From assembly GCA_016930895.1 (NCBI GenBank), contig JAFGFV010000638.1, forward strand, positions 1-10,933: a stretch of 10,933 nt of DNA, given 5' to 3'. Of this stretch, positions 6,276 to 10,933 are shown in pieces. The translations under genes were made by a program, and so were the position numbers. The first letter of the stretch is position 1. Every line of letters begins with the position of its first letter. Under the pieces are notes generated by a model. The model was given only the letters and a program-made list of their open reading frames with translations, had not been told where the DNA came from and searched no databases. This DNA is from Spirochaetales bacterium (GTDB lineage: Bacteria > Spirochaetota > Spirochaetia > SZUA-6 > DRHE01).

Positions 6276-7133
6276 ATCGTCCAGGCGTTGATCACCGGGA
6301 TCCTGCTGGGGGGCGTCTACTCACTCATTGCCGCGGGGCTGAGCCTGATTTGGGGCGTCATGCGCGTCATCAACTGGGCCCACGGCGCCATGGTCATGCT
6401 GGCCATGTACTTCACCTATTTCCTGTACCGCTTCTTCGGCATGGACCCTCTGCTCGCGCTTCCCTTCGTGGCGGTGCTGATGTTCGGGCTCGGTTACGCC
6501 CTGCAGGTGGTCCTGATCGAGCGGACCCTGGACAGCCCCTGGATCAGCCGCCTCTGCGCCACCTTTGGACTCATGATGCTCCTGGAGAGCCTGGCGCTGC
6601 TGTTGTGGTCCTCTGACTGGAAGGCGGTACCCACGGCCTACGGGAATTGGACCTTCTACATCGGGGAACTGGCCATCTCCTTCCCGCGCTTCGTGGCGTT
6701 CCTCCTGGCCCTCGTGATTGGGTGGGTCCTGCACCTCTTCCTGAACCGCACCGAGATCGGCCGGGCGATCAAGGCCACCGCGCAGGACCGTGAGGCCGCC
6801 TCGCTCATGGGGATCAACATCAAGAACATCTACCGGATCACTTTCGGCCTGGGTCTGGCCATCACGGGAGTCGCCGGGGCCTCACTGATGAGCTTCCACT
6901 ATGTGTTTCCCAAGGTTGGGTTCCCCTTCGCCCTCACTGCCTACATCGTGTGCGTGCTGGGGGGTCTGGGCAAGCTCCAGGGAGCGATCCTCGGAGGCCT
7001 GATCATCGGCGTGGCCCAGACTCTCGGGGCCTACTTCATCGCGCCGGAGTACAAGATGGTGGTTTCTTTCGTGATCTTCCTCGCTGTTCTCTACCTCAAG
7101 CCCGGCGGGCTGTTCGGCGGCGTGACCGAGTGA
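6276..7133 (+). CDS. livH: Branched-chain amino acid-type ABC transporter permease LivH
   Basis: This inner-membrane permease (about 285 aa) is one half of the importer channel and shows roughly eight hydrophobic segments. Family marks are TGILLGGVYSLIAAGLSLIWG (7-27), VMRVINWAHG (28-37), a cytoplasmic EAA-type loop for ATPase contact (GRAIKATAQDREAASLMGI, 162-180) and the C-terminal LKPGGLFGG. The start is uncertain. The homologous N-terminus (x-V-Q-A-L-x-T-G-I-L) and the perfect AGGAGGA both point to the ATC at 6276; conventional rules would give TTG at 6288 (281 aa). An 11-codon reading frame (ATG 6259 to TGA 6289-6291) overlaps that TTG and could couple translation instead. The gene ends by overlapping livM (GTGA). 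Confidence 0.92.
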   Translation: MVQALITGILLGGVYSLIAAGLSLIWGVMRVINWAHGAMVMLAMYFTYFLYRFFGMDPLLALPFVAVLMFGLGYALQVVLIERTLDSPWISRLCATFGLMMLLESLALLLWSSDWKAVPTAYGNWTFYIGELAISFPRFVAFLLALVIGWVLHLFLNRTEIGRAIKATAQDREAASLMGINIKNIYRITFGLGLAITGVAGASLMSFHYVFPKVGFPFALTAYIVCVLGGLGKLQGAILGGLIIGVAQTLGAYFIAPEYKMVVSFVIFLAVLYLKPGGLFGGVTE

Positions 7134-8134
7134 ACGAGGCAACGAGCGGGCGAAAGACCCTGCCCCGGCTTCTGCTCGCTGCCGGGGTCCTCGCGGTGCT
7201 GGTGCTCGTCCCGCTGTTCATTCGGGACCCCTATCTGCTGGACATCGCCATCACCGTGCTGCTGTTCGCCTATCTGGGCAACGCCTGGAACATCATGGGC
7301 GGGTACTGCGGCCAGGCTTCCCTCGGTCACGCCGCCTACTACGGGATCGGGGCGTATGCCTCGACCGTGCTCATGGTCAAGCTCGGTCTTTCCCCGTGGC
7401 TGGGGATGTTTGCCGGCGTGATCCTCTCCGCGGGGCTCTCCATGGTGCTGGGCTACCCCTCGCTGCGCATGCGCGGCCCGTATTTCGTGTTCTTTACCAT
7501 CGGCTTTGCCGAGGCCCTGCGCATCCTCTTCCTGACATGGGACTGGATCGAGGGCGCCAGCGGCCTGATCATCCCCTTCCAGGCCAACCCGGCGCGGTTC
7601 ATGTTCTCCGGCAAGACTCCCTACTACTACATCATCCTGGCGATGCTCGTGCTGGGCATGCTGCTCACCTTCCTGATCGAGCGGGCCAGGATCGGGCGGT
7701 ACTTCGTGGCCATCCGCGAGGACGAGACCATGGCGGAGGCGCTGGGCATCCACACCTCCCTCTACAAGACCATGGCTCTCGCCATCTCCGCGGCCTTGAT
7801 GGCGCTGGGGGGTACCTTCTATGCCCAGTACGTGCTGTTCATCCATCCCGACAACCTGATGAGCCTGGAGAATTCGGTCATCTTCATGCTCATCGTCATC
7901 GTCGGGGGCCGAGGCACCCTGTACGGGCCCCTGATCGGGGCAGCGATTCTGATGCCGCTGTGGGAATACTTCCGGGCCACCTTTGGGGGACGGTTGGCAG
8001 GTCTCGGGGTGATCTTCGCGGGCGCGGTGATCCTGATCATCGGCACCACCGCGCCCAACGGTTTCCTCGGTGTGTTGGGCAGGATCCGGGAACGGACCCG
8101 GGCCCGCAAGGTCCAGGGGCGGCAGGAGGGATAG
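7130..8134 (+). CDS. livM: Branched-chain amino acid-type ABC transporter permease LivM
   Basis: This is the second permease of the importer, 334 aa, pairing with LivH in the inner membrane. It starts at GTG 7130, overlapping the livH stop (GTGA), so translation is coupled. Hallmarks are a first hydrophobic segment (about 13-30), NAWNIMGGYCGQASLGHAAYYGIGAY (51-76, the most conserved LivM stretch), YPSLRMRGPYF.FFTIGFAE (109-128), the EAA-type loop GRYFVAIREDETMAEALGI (189-207), and GGRGTLYGP near the C-terminus. The ending is short and basic (RIRERTRARKVQGRQEG). The length is ordinary for the family. The neighbour livG follows after 4 nt. Confidence 0.95.
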   Translation: MNEATSGRKTLPRLLLAAGVLAVLVLVPLFIRDPYLLDIAITVLLFAYLGNAWNIMGGYCGQASLGHAAYYGIGAYASTVLMVKLGLSPWLGMFAGVILSAGLSMVLGYPSLRMRGPYFVFFTIGFAEALRILFLTWDWIEGASGLIIPFQANPARFMFSGKTPYYYIILAMLVLGMLLTFLIERARIGRYFVAIREDETMAEALGIHTSLYKTMALAISAALMALGGTFYAQYVLFIHPDNLMSLENSVIFMLIVIVGGRGTLYGPLIGAAILMPLWEYFRATFGGRLAGLGVIFAGAVILIIGTTAPNGFLGVLGRIRERTRARKVQGRQEG

Positions 8135-8138
8135 GCAG

Positions 8139-8879
8139 GTGGAGGGTCCGATCCTGGAGGCACGGGGGGTCACCAAGAGCTTCGGGGGCCTGAAGGCCGT
8201 ACAGAACGTGTCATTCTCCATCATGCCCGGGGAGTTCGTCGGGCTGATCGGTCCGAACGGCGCGGGAAAGACCACCCTGTTCAACCTGGTTGCCGGGTTC
8301 TACAAGGCCGACCAGGGCAGGATCCTGCTCGAGGGAAGAGACATCACCGGCCTGAAGCCGTACAAGATCTGCCGGCTCGGCATCGGCCGCACCTTCCAGG
8401 TGGTCCGTCCCCTGCCGAACCTGACCGTGCTCGAAAACATCGTCACCGCGGCCCTCTTGCATCATCGAGACTACCGCGAGGCCCGTGAGGTCGCGCTTGG
8501 GGTGGCCGAACGGGCGGGTCTCGGCACCCGGCTGGAAAAACGAGCCGGAGGGGTCCCGATCCCGGACAAGAAACGGCTGAGCTTTGCCCAGGCCCTGGCC
8601 ACTGGGGCCAAGGTCCTCCTCCTGGACGAGGTGATGGCCGGCCTCAACCCCACGGAGATCGACGAATTCTTGAGGATTCTGCGGGAGGTGGCGTCGGGGG
8701 GCCTGACCATCCTCATGGTCGAGCACATCATGAGGGCGGTGATGAGCGTGGCCGGCAGGGTGCTGGTGCTGGACCACGGGGAGCTGATCTGTGAAGGAAA
8801 GCCGGAGGAGGTGGCCCAGGACGAGCGTGTCATTAAGGCGTATCTCGGGGAGCGGTACCGCTATCAGCGGCCGGGGTAG
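8139..8879 (+). CDS. livG: Branched-chain amino acid-type ABC transporter ATPase LivG
   Basis: This is one of the two cytoplasmic ATPases that power the importer, 246 aa. It has Walker A GPNGAGKT (38-45), Q-loop Gln87 in GRTFQVVRPL, Walker B VLLLDE (159-164), D-loop region MAGLNPTE and the switch histidine His196 (VEH). The C-terminal IKAYLGERY is the usual LivG tail. The ABC signature is degenerate: where LSGGQ or LPYGQQRR is expected, the protein reads VPIPDKKRLSFAQALAT (139-155), with no glycine. The residue after DE is Val, not Pro, as in the DEVMAGL subgroup. Start GTG at 8139 is 4 nt after livM, with AGGAGGG 8 nt upstream. LivG and LivF normally form a heterodimer, so LivF may supply the intact catalytic signature. 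Confidence 0.94.
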   Translation: MEGPILEARGVTKSFGGLKAVQNVSFSIMPGEFVGLIGPNGAGKTTLFNLVAGFYKADQGRILLEGRDITGLKPYKICRLGIGRTFQVVRPLPNLTVLENIVTAALLHHRDYREAREVALGVAERAGLGTRLEKRAGGVPIPDKKRLSFAQALATGAKVLLLDEVMAGLNPTEIDEFLRILREVASGGLTILMVEHIMRAVMSVAGRVLVLDHGELICEGKPEEVAQDERVIKAYLGERYRYQRPG

Positions 8880-8903
8880 CCGGGTGGCGGAGGAAACAGG
8901 CGG

Positions 8904-9608
8904 ATGTTGAGGGTCGACGCGGTCAACGTGTTCTACGGAGAGACCCAGGTGCTGTGGGAGGTCTCCCTCGAGTGCAGGGAGGGGGAGATCCTGGCCGTGG
9001 TCGGTCCGAACGGGGCCGGCAAGACGACCCTGATGCGGGTGCTCACGGGGTTGCTCCATCCCAGGGGCGGTAGGATCGGGTTCCGAGGCAGCCGGATCGA
9101 CCAGCTGCCCCCGCACGAGATCGTGAGGCTCGGGATCGCCATGGTTCCCGAGGGCCGCCGGCTGTTCCCCAAGCTTACCGTCCTGGAGAATCTGCAGGTG
9201 GGCAACTATCTGCGGCAAAACCGGGCGCATCGGGGGTCGTTTCTCGAGGAGGTTTTCTCCCTGTTTCCCCGGCTCTACGAGCGGCGCAGCCAGCTCGCCC
9301 AGACCCTGTCGGGGGGCGAGAGCCAGATGCTCGCGGTGGGACGGGCCCTGATGTCCAACCCGCAGCTGCTGGCCATGGACGAGCCCTCTCTGGGTCTGGC
9401 GCCCAACCTGGTGGATGCCCTCTTCGATACCGTAAGAAAGCTCAACGCCCAGGGCCGGACGATCCTCATCGTGGAGCAGCACGTCTCTCAAGCCCTGGAG
9501 ATTGCCGATCGTGCCTATCTCCTGGAGAACGGCTCCGTGGCCCTCGAGGGCAGCGGCGCCGGGATGCTGGGTGACGAGCACGTCAAGAAGGCATACCTGG
9601 GCCTGTAG
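8904..9608 (+). CDS. livF: Branched-chain amino acid-type ABC transporter ATPase LivF
   Basis: This is the second ATPase of the importer, 234 aa. Motifs are canonical: Walker A GPNGAGKT (34-41), VPEGR (81-85) in the Q-loop position with Glu83 as usual for LivF, signature LSGGE (135-139), Walker B LLAMDEP (155-161) and switch His193 (VEQH). LAPNLV after the D-loop and the tail HVKKAYLGL are also typical of LivF. GGAGGA lies 9 nt before the ATG, and the gap to livG is 24 nt. The intact LSGGE contrasts with the degenerate signature of LivG, which suggests one canonical and one degenerate ATP site in the heterodimer. Confidence 0.95.
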   Translation: MLRVDAVNVFYGETQVLWEVSLECREGEILAVVGPNGAGKTTLMRVLTGLLHPRGGRIGFRGSRIDQLPPHEIVRLGIAMVPEGRRLFPKLTVLENLQVGNYLRQNRAHRGSFLEEVFSLFPRLYERRSQLAQTLSGGESQMLAVGRALMSNPQLLAMDEPSLGLAPNLVDALFDTVRKLNAQGRTILIVEQHVSQALEIADRAYLLENGSVALEGSGAGMLGDEHVKKAYLGL

Positions 9609-9644
9609 GCCCCGGAGTGCGGGCCCCGGGGAGGGGAGAGAGAG

Positions 9645-10415
9645 ATGAAGAGCGTCAGACTGCAGGAGCTGAAGTGGCCTGAGGTCGAGCACTACCTGGG
9701 CCTGGACAACCGGATCGTCTTGCCGGTAGGTAGCACGGAGCAGCACGGCCGCTGGCTGCCCCTGGGGACCGACACCCTGGTGGCAATCTGCCTGGCCGAG
9801 GAGGCGGCCCGCCGGGCGGGAGCGCTGGTGGCCCCGCCGATGTGGTTCGGCTGGACCCCGCACCATCTGGCCCTGCCCGGGACGATCAGCATCCGGGCGG
9901 AGGTGCTGATCGAGCTTCTCTACGACGCCGTGGAGTCGCTGGCCAAGCACGGCTTCCGCTGCTTTGTGGTGCTGAACGGGCACCGGATCGTGAACCTGAG
10001 CTGGATGCAGATTGCAGCCGAGCGTGCCCAGCGCAAGCTGGGGGTGCGCGTCGTGATCTTCGACCCGGCGTACATGAGCAAGGAGCTCGCCGGAGAGCTC
10101 AAGCTCGGCGCGGTCGGTCACGCCGAGGAGGTCGAGGGCTCCCACATGATGCACAGCTTTCCCGAGCTGGTGGACAAGGGCGAAGCCCGCGACTACGCCC
10201 CCGAGGACCCCCCCCTGTACCACATCGATCCGAGGGATCCCCGGGACACTCTCTGCTATGTCCCCGGCAGGGAGGAGGGGGTCAAGCGGATTGCCGAGAT
10301 CGCCGGCGGGACCGTGGGCAGGCCTTCTCTCGCCTCGGCGGACACGGGCAAGCGCTACCACGAGCACCTGGTCGGGAGGCTCGTGGAGGTCTTGGAGCAG
10401 CTGCGTAGCGGGTAG
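9645..10415 (+). CDS. Creatininase-family metal-dependent amidohydrolase
   Basis: This cytosolic protein (256 aa) belongs to the creatininase family, binuclear-metal enzymes that open cyclic amides (creatinine to creatine) or hydrolyse related amides; the family also includes MftE-type peptidases and pterin or pyrimidine deformylases. The first metal block is intact: GSTEQHG...LPLGTDT with Glu32, His34 and Asp43. GWTPHHLALPGTISI (69-83) and GHAEEVEGS (158-166) fit the family. The usual NGHGGN or NGHYEN loop appears as NGHRIVN (111-117), keeping His113 but lacking the acidic residue of true creatininase. It follows livF by 36 nt behind a GAGGGGAG Shine-Dalgarno, so it is most likely the last gene of the transporter operon and acts on the imported compound. 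No creatinase gene is visible, so I do not call it creatininase proper. Confidence 0.88.
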   Translation: MKSVRLQELKWPEVEHYLGLDNRIVLPVGSTEQHGRWLPLGTDTLVAICLAEEAARRAGALVAPPMWFGWTPHHLALPGTISIRAEVLIELLYDAVESLAKHGFRCFVVLNGHRIVNLSWMQIAAERAQRKLGVRVVIFDPAYMSKELAGELKLGAVGHAEEVEGSHMMHSFPELVDKGEARDYAPEDPPLYHIDPRDPRDTLCYVPGREEGVKRIAEIAGGTVGRPSLASADTGKRYHEHLVGRLVEVLEQLRSG

Positions 10416-10481
10416 GGCGGCGCAGCGAAGGGTATCGCGGTTGTAGCAGCCGCCCTACGGTCGCCTACTGAACATAGGGCG
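10412..10481 (+). repeat. Three-arm inverted-repeat structure at the end of the liv operon
   Basis: GTAGGGCGGC (10412-10421), which contains the creatininase TAG stop, pairs perfectly with GCCGCCCTAC (10449-10458). A third segment, TAGGGCG (10475-10481), can pair with the same middle arm. A small inner hairpin, GCGA/TCGC, sits in the first loop. There is no T tract, so this is either a Rho-dependent or processing-type 3' structure, or a pair of mutually exclusive hairpins. Confidence 0.55.
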
Positions 10482-10752
10482 CGCGGGGCCCCTTGCACCC
10501 AGTCGGGCGGAGAAGAGCCCAGGCGCTGTGCATGCTGCTCCCGGCTCGGCGGCGCCTTCTGAGCGGTCTGGCCAGGCTTACTGTTGCCCTGTCGCAGCTC
10601 GGACGGTGAAGTCGTTTACGCCTCTCTGTTACCCCTGTTCCATGCTTGGGTCGCGCCTAGGAATTCCGAACTCGATCCGAAAGGAAAGCTTCGGGGTCTA
10701 CCGCTGCGGCCGGAACTGCCATTCCAGCTTGGGATAACCTGCAAGAAGAGTA
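10416..10752. other. Intergenic stretch without a recognisable gene
   Basis: Beyond the hairpins at its left end I see no gene, tRNA, known riboswitch or insertion-sequence end. Reading frames of about 70 codons exist on the + strand, but they lack ribosome-binding sites and family resemblance, and one runs through the downstream promoter. Base composition falls gradually towards the AT-rich promoter at its right end. Confidence 0.6.
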
Positions 10753-10780
10753 TTGACAAATTCCCCGTTAAATATATAAT
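10753..10780 (+). promoter_or_regulatory. Perfect-consensus sigma70 promoter for the downstream aminotransferase gene
   Basis: TTGACA (10753-10758) and TATAAT (10775-10780) both match the consensus exactly, with a 16-bp AT-rich spacer. The predicted start is near 10787, giving a leader of about 72 nt to the ATG at 10859. It separates the aminotransferase from the liv operon as its own transcription unit. Confidence 0.85.
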
Positions 10781-10799
10781 CAGACAAATGGTTTGACTG
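10781..10799. promoter_or_regulatory. Operator-like dyad on the transcription start
   Basis: CAGACAAA (10781-10788) and TTTGACTG (10792-10799) form a 19-bp dyad with a TGG centre and a single mismatched pair. It abuts the -10 box and covers the predicted start, the classic place for a repressor to block a strong promoter. The cognate regulator is not in the window. Confidence 0.5.
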
Positions 10800-10841
10800 T
10801 ACTCATCGCCAGAATGCAGCCACGCGAATTGCGATGAGCAC
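10799..10841 (+). repeat. Inverted repeat in the 5' leader of the aminotransferase gene
   Basis: GTACTCATCGC (10799-10809) and GCGATGAGCAC (10831-10841) pair over 11 positions with one mismatch, across a 21-nt loop. In RNA this hairpin would stand just before the ribosome-binding region; in DNA it could be a second operator. No T tract follows, so it is not an intrinsic terminator. Confidence 0.55.
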
Positions 10842-10858
10842 CGAAGGGATTGGAGCAG

Positions 10859-10933
10859 ATGACCAAGAAGATGGATGCATCAACGGTTGAGGCCGCGAAG
10901 CTGGCCATCGAGGGCGGGCAACCTGTTCGAAGC
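10859..10933 (+). CDS. DegT/DnrJ/EryC1/StrS-type aminotransferase, N-terminal 25 codons only
   Basis: An open frame starts at ATG 10859 and is still open at the window edge (25 codons). The peptide contains KLAIEGGQPVR, which closely matches the N-terminal LAI.GG.PVR motif of the PLP-dependent DegT/DnrJ/EryC1/StrS aminotransferases; these aminate keto-sugars or act on cyclic polyols such as scyllo-inosose. GGAG lies 3 nt and AAGGGA about 10 nt before the ATG. The PLP lysine and the rest of the fold are outside the window, so subfamily and substrate cannot be judged. It has its own strong and apparently regulated promoter, so it need not belong to the transporter operon. Confidence 0.72.
   Translation, partial: MTKKMDASTVEAAKLAIEGGQPVRS

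Noticed and set aside
8211..10367. A 718-codon open frame on the reverse strand across livG, livF and the creatininase gene
   Set aside because: It is antisense to three genes with unmistakable family motifs. Its translation is a compositionally biased Pro/Gln/His/Arg-rich string without recognisable domains, as expected for the shadow of GC-rich codons.
10528..10796. Two overlapping forward frames of about 70 codons in the last intergenic region
   Set aside because: They have no ribosome-binding site and no family resemblance, and the second reads through the consensus promoter at 10753-10780.
1..10933. CRISPR array, insertion sequence ends, att sites, tRNA genes, toxin-antitoxin or defence genes
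   Set aside because: No regularly spaced repeats, transposase or integrase motifs, tRNA cloverleaf patterns or small toxin-like gene pairs were seen on either strand.

Overview
The window is GC-rich bacterial chromosome and most probably comes from a spirochaete (Spirochaetota). Three protein features point that way. The DnaX N-terminus has a spirochaete-like opening. The transporter binding protein has the 'VFATGQQE' signal-peptide/mature junction common in spirochaete periplasmic proteins. The reverse-strand glycosidase resembles a family I associate with this phylum. This assignment rests on recalled protein similarity, not on a search.

Region 1 (1-2702, + strand) is housekeeping. A signal recognition particle RNA, cut at its 5' end by the window edge, ends in a T-tract. 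It is followed by a tight dnaX - ybaB/ebfC - recR operon (gaps of 2 and 1 nt) for the DNA polymerase III clamp loader, a nucleoid-associated protein and a recombination mediator.

Region 2 (2733-4755, - strand) holds two genes read leftward: a small cupin, then a trehalase/MGH1-like glycoside hydrolase with its own good sigma70-type promoter. A strong promoter inside the longest reading frame places the likely glycosidase start at an internal GTG (4154). Its end converges on recR with only 30 bp between them.

Region 3 (4756-10415, + strand) begins with a divergent control region containing a long inverted repeat, a TTGACG-18-TATCAT promoter and repeated CATGG motifs. It then runs through a complete branched-chain-amino-acid-type (HAAT) ABC importer: binding protein, permeases LivH and LivM, ATPases LivG and LivF. 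A creatininase-family amidohydrolase closes the unit. The likely job is uptake of an amino acid or amide-like compound followed by hydrolysis; the substrate is not determined by the sequence. Two oddities are a livH that seems to start at ATC behind a perfect Shine-Dalgarno, and a LivG whose ABC signature is strongly degenerate.

Region 4 (10416-10933) is a gene-poor stretch of about 440 bp. It starts with a three-arm inverted-repeat structure and ends with a perfect-consensus promoter (TTGACA-16-TATAAT), an operator-like dyad on the start site and a second dyad in the leader. These precede the first 25 codons of a DegT/DnrJ/EryC1-type aminotransferase that runs off the window.

No CRISPR, transposon, phage or obviously new defence system is visible. 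The points worth following up are regulatory architecture and unusual family members rather than a wholly unknown system.
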